A stretch of DNA of 64,000 bases from Sphingomonas montanisoli (GTDB taxonomy: Bacteria; Pseudomonadota; Alphaproteobacteria; Sphingomonadales; Sphingomonadaceae): positions 992,001-1,056,000 of the forward strand of contig NZ_VTOU01000002.1 in the NCBI RefSeq assembly GCF_008274695.1, read 5' to 3'. Position 1 is the stretch's first letter. The number at the start of each line of letters is the position of its first letter. Below are positions 18,001 through 25,517 of the stretch, piece after piece. Under the pieces are notes generated by a model. It had not been told where the DNA came from. It made no database searches and was given only the letters and a program-made list of their open reading frames with translations. Made by a program: the position numbers and the translations under genes.

Positions 18001-19254
18001 CTATCGGGCGAACGTGGCCTGGGCCGACGCCGGGGCGGAGATCGCGGCGGGTGCGGCCTCCTTGTCCGGGGCGAAGCGGCCGGGTTTCACGTCCACCTTG
18101 GCGCCGGGCATCACCGACTGCATTCCTTCGATGACGACGCGGTCGCGCAGGTCGGCGCCCGATCGGATCACGCGCAGCCCGTCGACGACCGGACCGAGCA
18201 CCACCGGCTTGGCGGCGATCGTCCCGTCCTTGGCGACGACGAACAGGATCTTGCGTGCCTGATCGGTCTGGACGGCGGCGTCGGGCACCAGCAGCGCGCG
18301 AACCTTGTCGGCATTGGCGAGGCGCATGTTGCCAAACATCCCCGGCGTCAGGAAACCCTTGGGATTGTCGAGGACCGCGCGGCCCCGGATCGTGCCCGAA
18401 CGGTTGTCGAGGCCGTTGTCGGTGAAGTTGATCTTGCCCTTCCAGCGATAGTCGGGCTCGTCCTGCAGACGCACTTCCACGGTGGGGGCGGGGGCGCCGG
18501 CCTGGCGATGGCGCTGCGCCTTGAGGAACAGGGCTTCCGACGCATCGAAGCCAAAATAGATCGGATCGAGCGCGTTGATCGTGGTGAGCAGGGTCGCAGC
18601 ACCGCCTTCGCCGCCCGCGACGAGATTGCCGATGTCGACGCGGCGATCGGAGACGCGGCCGGTGATCGGCGCGCGAACGACCGTGAACTCGACATCGAGC
18701 GCGCGGGCGCGGATGCGGGCGTCGGCGCCGGCAAGGCCGGCTTCGGCCGCCTGGACACGGGCACGCAGCCCGTCCAGCTCGCCGGTCGACAACGCCTCGT
18801 CCCCCTTCAGCCGATCGGCGCGGGCAAGGTCGGCGCGGGCGAGCGCGAGCGTGGAGCGGGCGCTGGCCGCTGCGGCGCGAGCCTCGGCAAGCGCGGCCGT
18901 GAAGGGACGCGGATCGATCGTGAAAAGCGCGGCGCCCTTGCGGACCGTATCGCCGTCCGTGAAGTGACGGGCGACGATCTGCCCCGCGACGCGCGGGCGC
19001 ACCTCGACCGACTGGCTGGCGGCGAAGCGGCCGACATAGCTGTCCCATTCGGTGACTTCGCGCGCGATCGGGCTAGCGACGGTGACGACCGGGGTGGGCA
19101 TCGCCATCGCGGGCTGGCCGCGGTGGAAGAGGAACCATGCGATCGCTGCGATCAGGACCGCTGCAGCGCCGATGACGAGCCGGATCGGCAGCGGGCGCTT
19201 TTCGGGCGCGTCCGCTACCGTCTCGGGCGGGGTGATGTGGGTAGGAGCGTTCAT
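18001..19254 (-). CDS. RND efflux periplasmic adaptor (membrane fusion protein)
   Basis: This 417-residue MFP links the pump to the outer-membrane factor. It has one N-terminal membrane anchor (PIRLVIGAAAVLIAAIAWFLF), a lipoyl half-motif (VEVRPRVAGQIVARHFTDGDTVRKGAALFTIDPRPF), an alpha-helical hairpin rich in A, R and L, the second lipoyl half (VVRAPITGRVSDRRVDIGNLV) and a beta-barrel domain. The start overlaps the stop of the small gene upstream. A 143-bp gap containing a repeat separates it from the pump gene. Confidence 0.93.
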   Translation of the reverse strand: MNAPTHITPPETVADAPEKRPLPIRLVIGAAAVLIAAIAWFLFHRGQPAMAMPTPVVTVASPIAREVTEWDSYVGRFAASQSVEVRPRVAGQIVARHFTDGDTVRKGAALFTIDPRPFTAALAEARAAAASARSTLALARADLARADRLKGDEALSTGELDGLRARVQAAEAGLAGADARIRARALDVEFTVVRAPITGRVSDRRVDIGNLVAGGEGGAATLLTTINALDPIYFGFDASEALFLKAQRHRQAGAPAPTVEVRLQDEPDYRWKGKINFTDNGLDNRSGTIRGRAVLDNPKGFLTPGMFGNMRLANADKVRALLVPDAAVQTDQARKILFVVAKDGTIAAKPVVLGPVVDGLRVIRSGADLRDRVVIEGMQSVMPGAKVDVKPGRFAPDKEAAPAAISAPASAQATFAR

Positions 19255-19643
19255 GCGAGCACCTCACGGCCGCGGCCGATGCGATAGGGAGCGATCCGGG
19301 AGAGCATCAGCTCGACATGATCGGGGGTGTAGCCGACGCGGCGCGCCTCGGCCTGTGCTTCGGGCGACAGGCGGTGCCCGTCGCGCCAGCCGTGGACGGC
19401 CAGGCGGCGCAGCGTTTCGAGCTTGGCGTCGGCGAGCTTGCGGTTCGAACCGAAGCCGAAGAGGAGGCCCAGCAGGCGCGATAGACGGCCGGGTTCTTCC
19501 AGGCTGTCGAGCCCGTCCTGGCGGGCGAGCGCGATGACCGACCATTCGAGCCCGGTGAACCGCGCGGTCGCGACGGTTTCGGTGCGGGCCGGCGCCAGGT
19601 TCGCCGCGAGCGGCAGGGCATCGCTGAAGTTCATATAGGCCAT
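19251..19643 (-). CDS. conserved hypothetical protein leading the efflux operon
   Basis: The 130-residue product is not recognised as a named family. It is soluble, with no signal peptide or membrane segment, and has helical stretches TGLEWSVIALARQDGLDSLEEPG and KLADAKLETLRRLAVHGWRDGHRLS, plus a C-terminal YTPDHVELMLSRI. The ATG at 19643 has a strong GGGAGG site; an upstream open stretch lacks one. Its TGA overlaps the adaptor ATG, so it is translationally coupled to the pump. A regulatory or assembly role for the efflux system is possible but unsupported. Confidence 0.7.
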   Translation of the reverse strand: MAYMNFSDALPLAANLAPARTETVATARFTGLEWSVIALARQDGLDSLEEPGRLSRLLGLLFGFGSNRKLADAKLETLRRLAVHGWRDGHRLSPEAQAEARRVGYTPDHVELMLSRIAPYRIGRGREVLA

Positions 19644-19782
19644 CGTGACCTCCCTCGATTGGACTTGACCATCCGTCCGACGAAACACTGTCTCGCGCGC
19701 CGGTACTTCGGATCATGTGTGTCAAAGCAGACTGGGGATCGGGGCGATGGCCGCGACTTAATCGCTCCGTCACCTCGTTCCG

Positions 19783-19794
19783 TACCAATCGGTA
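19783..19794. promoter_or_regulatory. TetR-type operator 1 (overlaps -10 of efflux promoter)
   Basis: TACCAATCGGTA is a near-palindrome and is the exact reverse complement of operator 2, 48 bp away. It abuts the -10 box of the minus-strand promoter for the efflux operon, a position suited to repression. Confidence 0.6.
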
Positions 19795-19820
19795 TATAAA
19801 TAGACGCTGCACCGCGTCAA
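19793..19820 (-). promoter_or_regulatory. promoter of the RND efflux operon
   Basis: On the minus strand, TTGACG (19820-19815) and TATATA (19798-19793) form good -35 and -10 boxes with a 16-bp spacer. They point at the small leader gene whose ATG is at 19643. Operators flank the promoter on both sides. Confidence 0.6.
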
Positions 19821-19830
19821 GGACTTTTTA

Positions 19831-19842
19831 TACCGATTGGTA
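19831..19842. promoter_or_regulatory. TetR-type operator 2 (upstream of -35)
   Basis: TACCGATTGGTA is the reverse complement of operator 1 and lies 10 bp upstream of the -35 box of the efflux promoter. The pair brackets the promoter. Confidence 0.6.
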
Positions 19843-19905
19843 TGTTTCGGTAAAGGGGGGATTTTGGCGGCTACGGAATGACCGTTATTCCGGCGGAGGC
19901 ATTTA

Positions 19906-20030
19906 ATCATCCCCCGCTAGGGGAAGGTGTCAGCGCAAGCTGACGGAGGGGGAGGGCGGCGGAAAACTGGAGGTCTCGTGACCTCCCCTCCGTCGACTTC
20001 GGCGCCACCTCCCTCTGGCGGGGGAGGATT
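19906..20030. repeat. palindromic intergenic repeat pair (CTCCCCC family)
   Basis: Inverted arms ATCATCCCCCGCTAGGGG and CTGGCGGGGGAGGATT flank GTCAGCGCAAGCTGACGG and CCGTCGACTTCGGCGCC stems. It ends eight bases before the tetR-type stop codon and may terminate that gene. Confidence 0.7.
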
Positions 20031-20038
20031 AAATCGGG

Positions 20039-20653
20039 TTAGCGTCCCGGCCAGATCGCCAGAGCGGTGTCGACCAGCTGGCTGAGCTGTTCGGGCGTCG
20101 CGCCCGAACTCGCCTGCACGGCCATGCCCTGCGTGATCGAGCTGAGAAGGCGCGCGAGCGCTTCCGGATCGGTGCCTTCGGGCAGATCGCCCTCATCGCA
20201 CGCACGGGCGAAGCGATCGACCAGGGCGGTGTGGATCGACGCGGTGCGCTGGGTAACGTCGGCGCGGATCGACTCGGCCTGCGCACTGCACGCGACACTT
20301 GCGATCACGCCCAGGCAACCTGCCGGATCGTTTCCGCTATTCTGCATCGCAAGCGCACCGCGCAGCAGCCGTTCGGCGACACCGCGCGCGGTCTGCGCCT
20401 CGAGAGCCTGCCCGACATAGGCCAGCTTCTCGCGCTCGTAGAGGTCGAGAGCCTTGTGAAACAGGGCTTCCTTATTGCCGAACGCCGCATAGAGACTCGG
20501 CTTGCTGATTCCCATCGCGTCGGTCAGGTCGGCCATCGACGCGCCGTCGAAACCCTTCGACCAGAAGACGCGCAATGCAGCACCGAGCGCAGCTTCGCAG
20601 CAGAACTCCCTCGGGCGGCCCTTGGTGGGCGGAGGTGCCAGAACGGTTTCCAT
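20039..20653 (-). CDS. TetR/AcrR-family repressor
   Basis: The 204-residue regulator has an N-terminal helix-turn-helix (ALRVFWSKGFDGASMADLTDAMGISKPSLYAAFGNKEALF) and a C-terminal ligand domain resembling the group with GCLGVIASVACS (Cys-containing, NemR/YxaF-like). It faces the same way as the efflux operon downstream. A degenerate copy of the same operator overlaps its own start, suggesting autoregulation and control of the pump. The inducer is unknown; the cysteines could be sensing residues, which is speculation. Confidence 0.9.
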   Translation of the reverse strand: METVLAPPPTKGRPREFCCEAALGAALRVFWSKGFDGASMADLTDAMGISKPSLYAAFGNKEALFHKALDLYEREKLAYVGQALEAQTARGVAERLLRGALAMQNSGNDPAGCLGVIASVACSAQAESIRADVTQRTASIHTALVDRFARACDEGDLPEGTDPEALARLLSSITQGMAVQASSGATPEQLSQLVDTALAIWPGR

Positions 20654-20664
20654 AACGGTCGGTA
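20653..20664. promoter_or_regulatory. TetR-type operator 3 (over the regulator start)
   Basis: TAACGGTCGGTA matches the efflux operators at 10 of 12 positions of the TACCGATCGGTA consensus and, like operator 1, is followed by TATAA. It overlaps the first codon of the regulator, fitting negative autoregulation. Confidence 0.5.
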
Positions 20665-20701
20665 TATAAGTATCCTCTGTGGGTTCGTCCAGTGCCTGGC
20701 G

Positions 20702-21241
20702 TCAGGCGCTGGCCGGCCGCTCTTCATAGGTCGGCAGAAACAGATACATCGTACGGCTGGTAAAATACCAGCGCCCATCGATGCGTGCGAACTTGTCGTG
20801 ATACTCGCATACGATATGGCCGAATCCAGGGGCGGTCGGGCTTTCCATCATGCACCATCCGGTCGCACGCTCGCCGTCGACTTCGATGATCTCGTTGTGG
20901 ATCAGGGGATAGACGGCACCGCGCTTGCCGATCGACGGTGCAAGGAACGCGGCGAGATTGTCCCGACCCTTCACCACGGCGCGCTTGCCCGGCCCCGCAG
21001 GGCCGTCGAACACGCAATCCTCGGTGAAGAGGCCCGCGACGCCCCGATAGTCGCCATTCACCGCGAAGCGCGCGTAGCGTGATCGCAACTCACTGATCTC
21101 GGTGCGTGATTCGACGCGGTCGAGCCGCTCGGTGATGGTCAGTGGCTTCTTGGGCGCTGCCAACACTGTGGCGGGCAGCGCGGCGGCGACCACCACGGCG
21201 CCGCCGAGGGCCACGACATGACGTCGGCTGATCTCTTCCAT
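20702..21241 (-). CDS. NTF2/SnoaL-like protein with twin-arginine-like signal
   Basis: The 179-residue protein begins MEEISRRHVVALGGAVVVAA, a twin-arginine-type signal with cleavage near VLAAP. The mature part is an NTF2-like cone (ERLDRVESRTEISELRSRYARFAVNGDYRGVAGLFTED, then IIEVDGERATGWCMMES and DGRWYFTSRTMYLF), as in SnoaL, scytalone dehydratase and ketosteroid-isomerase relatives. The catalytic role is unknown. The ATG at 21241 is chosen for its GGAGAGG site; the longer open frame upstream is the antiframe of the next gene. It is probably co-transcribed with the 2-hydroxyacid dehydrogenase, 41 bp upstream. Confidence 0.82.
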   Translation of the reverse strand: MEEISRRHVVALGGAVVVAAALPATVLAAPKKPLTITERLDRVESRTEISELRSRYARFAVNGDYRGVAGLFTEDCVFDGPAGPGKRAVVKGRDNLAAFLAPSIGKRGAVYPLIHNEIIEVDGERATGWCMMESPTAPGFGHIVCEYHDKFARIDGRWYFTSRTMYLFLPTYEERPASA

Positions 21242-21282
21242 ATGTCCTCTCCTGCCAGGTCCAGCGCACCAGTTCGATCCAC

Positions 21283-22245
21283 TTAATATCCCTTCGAAAG
21301 ATCGATCTCGTTTTCGAGCGGCCGACCTTCCAGGAAAGCGTTCAGATTGCGCAGGAACAGGTCGGCGGCGCGGCGGAACAATCCGGTCTGCGCCCGACCG
21401 GACAGGTGCATCGTCACGATCGCGTTCGGCGCCTTCCACAGCGGATCGTCTGGGGTCAGCGGTTCGGGGTCGGTGACGTCGAGGAAGGCGCCGCCGATCC
21501 GCCCTTCGCGCAACGCCTCGATCAGTGGCTCGCGATCGATCAAGGGACCGCGCGCGATGTTCACCAGCCACGCGGTCGGCTTCATCCGCGCGATCACGGC
21601 GGCATCGACCAAAGCCCTGGTCTCGTCGGTCGAGGGCGCGGCGATGACGATGAAGTCATAGTCGCCGGCTTTGTCCTGCCACTCGTGCGGCCCCATCGTG
21701 CCGTCACCCGGGCGTGGAGTGTTGCGGACCGCGTCGACCCGCATCTCGAACGCGCGGAGCCGATCGGCGATCTTGGCGCCGATATGGCCGAGCCCGACGA
21801 CGAGCGCGCGGGCGCCTTCCAGCTCGATCTTGCCCGGCGAGTCGGGTAGCCATTCGGCGCGGTCATGCGCGCGCACCACCTCGTCGAAGCGCTTCGCGCC
21901 CACCAGCACGCCCATTACCGCATATTCGGCGACGACCGACGCGTTGATCCCTGCGCCGTTGGTCAGTCGCACATTGTTCGCCCGCAACGTATCGAGCGGC
22001 AGATGCTCGATCCCTGCACCGATCACGTGCGTCCAGCGCAGCCGATCGGCCTTCGCGAAGACGTTCATGGTCCGCTGTTGCGCGCGATGATCGAACCAGG
22101 CGACGTCGACGTGGGGAGCGCCTTCGAAATTGTCCTCAACGCTGTCGAAGAAGCGCACCTCGACCCCGACGGGCAATCGCCCTTCGATATCATGACGCAC
22201 GAAAGCCGGCAGGCCGACGATCAGGGGCTTGGTGATTTCGCCCAT
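21283..22245 (-). CDS. D-2-hydroxyacid dehydrogenase
   Basis: This 320-residue NAD(P)-dependent oxidoreductase interconverts 2-oxo and D-2-hydroxy acids. It has the Rossmann motif VGLGHIG, the catalytic Arg in NIARGPLIDR, the Glu in DVTDPEPL and the His in MHLSGR, where the more usual sequence is PHIxG. The ATG at 22245 has a GAGAGGAAAA site; another in-frame ATG at 22260 is possible. The divergent MFS gene shares its control region. The substrate is not deducible. Confidence 0.88.
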   Translation of the reverse strand: MGEITKPLIVGLPAFVRHDIEGRLPVGVEVRFFDSVEDNFEGAPHVDVAWFDHRAQQRTMNVFAKADRLRWTHVIGAGIEHLPLDTLRANNVRLTNGAGINASVVAEYAVMGVLVGAKRFDEVVRAHDRAEWLPDSPGKIELEGARALVVGLGHIGAKIADRLRAFEMRVDAVRNTPRPGDGTMGPHEWQDKAGDYDFIVIAAPSTDETRALVDAAVIARMKPTAWLVNIARGPLIDREPLIEALREGRIGGAFLDVTDPEPLTPDDPLWKAPNAIVTMHLSGRAQTGLFRRAADLFLRNLNAFLEGRPLENEIDLSKGY

Positions 22246-22283
22246 TTTTCCTCTCCCCATCTCTTCCGAATGTGGACAGCGCC

Positions 22284-22300
22284 ACTCTAGCCGATAGAGT
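22284..22300. promoter_or_regulatory. 17-bp inverted repeat in divergent promoter region
   Basis: ACTCTA-GCCGA-TAGAGT is a perfect 6-5-6 inverted repeat midway between the divergent starts of the 2-hydroxyacid dehydrogenase and the MFS transporter. It is a candidate operator for a regulator not encoded in this cluster. Confidence 0.45.
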
Positions 22301-22329
22301 TATCTCAAATACAAGCGAGGATATCGGGG

Positions 22330-23679
22330 ATGGTGTTGGCGGCAGCAAGCGAGAGTGAGTTTTCCGGACATCCGGGGCTGCAGACGCGCCACCCGCGCGC
22401 GATCCTCACGCTCGGCATCCTGCTGGTCTTCACGATCCTGTCCTATGTCGATCGAATGGTGCTGGTGCTTCTGATCGATCCGATCAAGCGCAGCCTGTTG
22501 ATCAGCGACGTGCAGGTCAGCCTGCTCCAGGGGCTCGCCTTCGCCTTGTGTTTCTCGATTGCGGGGTTGCCGCTCGGCTGGCTGGCGGATCGCTTCTCGC
22601 GGCGCTGGATCATCTATTGCGGCATCACCGCCTGGTCCTTCGCGACGGCGGCGGGCGGCCTTGCGAGCAGCTTTGGCGAACTCTTCCTCGCGCGCTTCTG
22701 CGTCGGCGTGGGGGAGGCGGCCCTGGCGCCCGCGGCCTACACCATGCTCGCCGATCTCTTCCCCCGGCGGCAGCTTGCGGCGGCGACGGGCGTGCTGGCG
22801 ACGGGCGGGGCGATCGGCGGCGGTTCCGCCGTGCTGGCGGGTGGTCTGGTCGTCGCTTGGGCCGAACAGGCCGGCATGGTGACGTTGCCGCTGATTGGCA
22901 CGGTGCAGCCGTGGCAGCTCGTCTTCCTCAGCTTCGGCGTTCCCGGCATTCTCGCGGCATTCCTCATCTTCCTCGCGCCCGAGACGCGGCACATGGCACC
23001 TCCGTCGCAGGGCGGGACGGAGGCGGGTTTCGGGAGCTGGCTCTCGGCCAACCGGCTGTTCGTATCGACCCTTGTCGTCGGGACGGGTGGACTGGGTATC
23101 CTTGCTTATGCCGTCACCAACTGGACGCCGGCCTATTTGTCGCGTGCGTTGGGGCTCGATCCGCGTGAGATCGGGCTGACCCTGGGCCTGGTGCAGCTTT
23201 TCGCGGGCATCGTCGGCTTTGCGGGTTCGGGCGTCCTGATCGACTGGCTCACCGCGCGCAACCTGCGCAACGCCACCTATTCCTATCTGATCGCGAGCGC
23301 GGTGGTCAGCGGGGCGATGGCGGTGATCGCTTTTGCCTTCGCGCCGAGCCTGACGGTCGTGATGATCTGTCTCGGCCTGTTCCATATGGCGATCCCGTTC
23401 ACGACGGCGATGATCGCGGGGGTGCAGGCCGGCACCCCGCGGGCCTATCGTGGACGCATGATCGCGATCATGAACCTGGCGGCGTCGCTGGTCGGCATGA
23501 TCCTCGGCCCCTGGAGCGTGGCGATGCTGACGGACCATGTGTTCGTCGATCCGGCCAAGGTCGGCCTGTCGGTCGCGATCGTGTGCGGCGTGACCGCGCC
23601 GATCTGTGTGCTGATCTATCTTGCGGGGTTCCGCTCAGCGGCGCGGGCCATGGACTCGGTACGGAAGAGCGGCGAATGA
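22330..23679 (+). CDS. MFS transporter, organic-acid type
   Basis: The 449-residue protein has twelve predicted membrane segments, the MFS loop motif GWLADRFSRRW between helices 2 and 3, and a family start TLGILLVFTILSYVDRMVLVLLIDPIKRSL. It resembles the spinster-like/aromatic acid MFS carriers common in sphingomonads. Its stop overlaps the start of the class II aldolase gene (ATGA), so transporter and enzyme are co-translated and probably handle the same compound. Confidence 0.88.
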   Translation: MVLAAASESEFSGHPGLQTRHPRAILTLGILLVFTILSYVDRMVLVLLIDPIKRSLLISDVQVSLLQGLAFALCFSIAGLPLGWLADRFSRRWIIYCGITAWSFATAAGGLASSFGELFLARFCVGVGEAALAPAAYTMLADLFPRRQLAAATGVLATGGAIGGGSAVLAGGLVVAWAEQAGMVTLPLIGTVQPWQLVFLSFGVPGILAAFLIFLAPETRHMAPPSQGGTEAGFGSWLSANRLFVSTLVVGTGGLGILAYAVTNWTPAYLSRALGLDPREIGLTLGLVQLFAGIVGFAGSGVLIDWLTARNLRNATYSYLIASAVVSGAMAVIAFAFAPSLTVVMICLGLFHMAIPFTTAMIAGVQAGTPRAYRGRMIAIMNLAASLVGMILGPWSVAMLTDHVFVDPAKVGLSVAIVCGVTAPICVLIYLAGFRSAARAMDSVRKSGE

Positions 23680-24452
23680 GCGACATTCAGGCACAGGTGA
23701 GCGAGGCCGAATGGGCGGCGCGGGTCGAACTCGCGGCTTTCTATCGCATCATCCACCGGCTCGGCATGACCGACATGATCTATAACCATGTCACGCTCAA
23801 GGTGCCGGGCGAGGAGGGGGCTTTCCTGATCAACGCCTTCGGCCTGGATTATTCGGAGATGACCGCGTCGAGCCTCGTGAAGATCGATCTCGATGGCACC
23901 ATCCTCCTCCCGCCGCCGCACGATTATGGCATCAACTATGCGGGGCTGGTGATCCACAGTGCGATCCACGGCGCGCGTCCCGATCTCCACTGCGTCGCCC
24001 ATACGCACACCCGCGCTGGCGTCGCCGTGTCCAGCCTCGAATGCGGGCTGCTGCCCATCAACCAGAACGCGCTGCGTTTCGCGGGCGACCTTGGCTATCA
24101 CGATTATGAAGGCCCGGCCTTTCGCATGGAGGAGCGCGATCGGCTGATCGCCAATCTCGGCACCGCCAACAACATGATCCTGCGTAACCACGGCCTGATC
24201 GCGGGTGGGCGCGATGTCGCCCAATGCTACGTTAACCTGTGGAGCCTCGAGACCGCGTGCCGGATGCAGATCGACACTATGGCCTGCGGTACGCCGATCC
24301 ACGCCGTGAGCGAGGAGGCGATCGAGGAGAGCAAGCGCATCTACAAGCTTGCCAACGATCCCGACGGCATGGGCAGCTACACCGGCGCGAAGCTCGAATG
24401 GGCGGCGGCGCTGCGCCTGCTCGATCGCGAGGATGGCAGTTACCGGAACTGA
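23676..24452 (+). CDS. class II aldolase/adducin-family protein
   Basis: The 258-residue product has the class II aldolase fold with zinc ligands in CVAHTHTRAGVAVS and a later ILRNHGLI histidine. The HVTLKVPGEEGAFLINAFGLDYSEMTASSLVKIDLDG segment is typical. Family members cleave or decarboxylate sugar- or aromatic-derived acids. Coupling to an MFS carrier and closeness to a 2-hydroxyacid dehydrogenase suggest a small catabolic pathway. The exact reaction is unknown. Confidence 0.88.
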   Translation: MSDIQAQVSEAEWAARVELAAFYRIIHRLGMTDMIYNHVTLKVPGEEGAFLINAFGLDYSEMTASSLVKIDLDGTILLPPPHDYGINYAGLVIHSAIHGARPDLHCVAHTHTRAGVAVSSLECGLLPINQNALRFAGDLGYHDYEGPAFRMEERDRLIANLGTANNMILRNHGLIAGGRDVAQCYVNLWSLETACRMQIDTMACGTPIHAVSEEAIEESKRIYKLANDPDGMGSYTGAKLEWAAALRLLDREDGSYRN

Positions 24453-24455
24453 TGC

Positions 24456-24902
24456 TCAGACGGCCAGCGCCATCGGCCGGGCATAGCTGCTCTCGCCCAT
24501 CAGCATCGCCATCGCGCGCGCCTCTCTGGCCATGTGCAGCCGTATCATCTTGATCAGGTTCAGCGCCTCGGGCTTGTATGTGGCCCAGTCGCACACTCCG
24601 CTCTGGGTCCAGCGTGCGACATAAGCGCGAAACTCGTCGCCCAGCTTGATGCAGCGGGCCTTGAGTTCCTTCGCGGCTTTGATCTGATCGGGCATTCCGC
24701 GCGCGATCATCGGGTCCAGAACCTCGGCATGTTTGTAATATTGATAGCTGGTCATGGCGCGCAGCAATTCCCAGCGCTTCTGGCTCATCGAATAGCTGTC
24801 GCTCGCCGATCCATGCAGCAGTATTTGCTCGGCACCTTCCATGATGCCGAGGATCTTGCGCTGATGCTCCGCCAGCAGTTCGAGAGCGCCCCTTGCTTCC
24901 AT
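24456..24902 (-). CDS. hypothetical helical protein (hemerythrin-like?)
   Basis: The 148-residue soluble protein is predicted to be almost wholly helical. Spaced histidines and acidic residues (LLAEHQRKILGIME near residue 13, YYKHAEVLDPMI near 57, LIKMIRLHMAREARAM near 122) suggest a four-helix bundle like hemerythrins, but the classic HHE pattern is not clear. It ends three bases from the convergent aldolase gene. A role in signalling or oxygen/metal sensing would be a guess. Confidence 0.6.
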   Translation of the reverse strand: MEARGALELLAEHQRKILGIMEGAEQILLHGSASDSYSMSQKRWELLRAMTSYQYYKHAEVLDPMIARGMPDQIKAAKELKARCIKLGDEFRAYVARWTQSGVCDWATYKPEALNLIKMIRLHMAREARAMAMLMGESSYARPMALAV

Positions 24903-25087
24903 GATGGGAAGCCTTGGGAGGCCAGGGTAACTGAAACCTTACCGAAGGGCTTTCAGTTCGACCAAAGTCGCGCGACTACGGGGGTTTACGGAGGGGATTT
25001 CAGGCCGATATGCCGATCGTTGCCGTGCCGGTCTAACCGCCAACACGCTGCCGAGAAGGACGGCGTCATCGCCGCGATCTTGCCCTT

Positions 25088-25126
25088 CGTCGCCTTTGGC
25101 GCCACGTGCCCCCGGCGGGGGAGGAA
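25088..25126. repeat. partial copy of the CTCCCCC palindromic repeat
   Basis: A truncated half-element with CGTCGCCTTTGGCGCCAC and CCCCCGGCGGGGGAGGA lies just beyond the single-receiver gene. The surrounding gap (24903-25142) holds no gene or tRNA that I can recognise. Confidence 0.5.
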
Positions 25127-25142
25127 TGGGAATGCTCGCGCG

Positions 25143-25517
25143 TTAAGCCGGGATCAGCCCCAGCACCTGATCGCCTAGGCCGATCGGATCGAAAGGTTTG
25201 GTGATGACGCCCTTGGCGCCCTGCGCGATATAATCGTCGATGTCCTGCGGCCGCGCGCGCGCCGTTACGAAGATGACGGGCAAGTCGGCGGTGTCGGGAT
25301 TGGCTTTCAGCCGCGCCAGCACGTCCGGCCCGGTCAGCCCCGGCATCATCACGTCGATCATCGCAAGATCGGGGCGCCATCCTTCGTCGATCAGGATCGC
25401 CAGCGCCTGTTCGCCCGATTCCGCCGTGCGGACGTCCAGGCCGGGCTTCAGCTTCAACGACATCTCGACGATCAGCCGGATGTCCGGTTCGTCGTCGACA
25501 TAAAGGATCGATGTCAT
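25143..25517 (-). CDS. single-domain response regulator
   Basis: The 124-residue CheY-like receiver has acidic residues D8-D9, the phospho-acceptor D55 in LAMIDVMMPG, Thr in IFVTARA and Lys in GVITKPFDP. It has no output domain. Its ATG overlaps the stop of the hybrid kinase gene (ATGA), so it is the last gene of a three-gene operon and probably a phosphorelay partner of that kinase. Confidence 0.92.
   Translation of the reverse strand: MTSILYVDDEPDIRLIVEMSLKLKPGLDVRTAESGEQALAILIDEGWRPDLAMIDVMMPGLTGPDVLARLKANPDTADLPVIFVTARARPQDIDDYIAQGAKGVITKPFDPIGLGDQVLGLIPA

Larger units (their letters stand above)
19644..20038. other. 395-bp control region between efflux operon and its TetR gene
   Basis: No gene is seen here. 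From the efflux operon outward it holds a 5' leader of about 140 bases, a sigma-70-like promoter on the minus strand, two TetR-type operators, and then a palindromic repeat pair running up to the end of the tetR-type gene. A short AT-rich stretch (19780-19850) stands out from the GC-rich surroundings. Confidence 0.6.

Noticed and set aside
24903-25142. A tRNA gene suggested by a TTCAGTTCGACCAAAG stretch
   Set aside because: No acceptor stem or anticodon arm can be folded at the right spacing.
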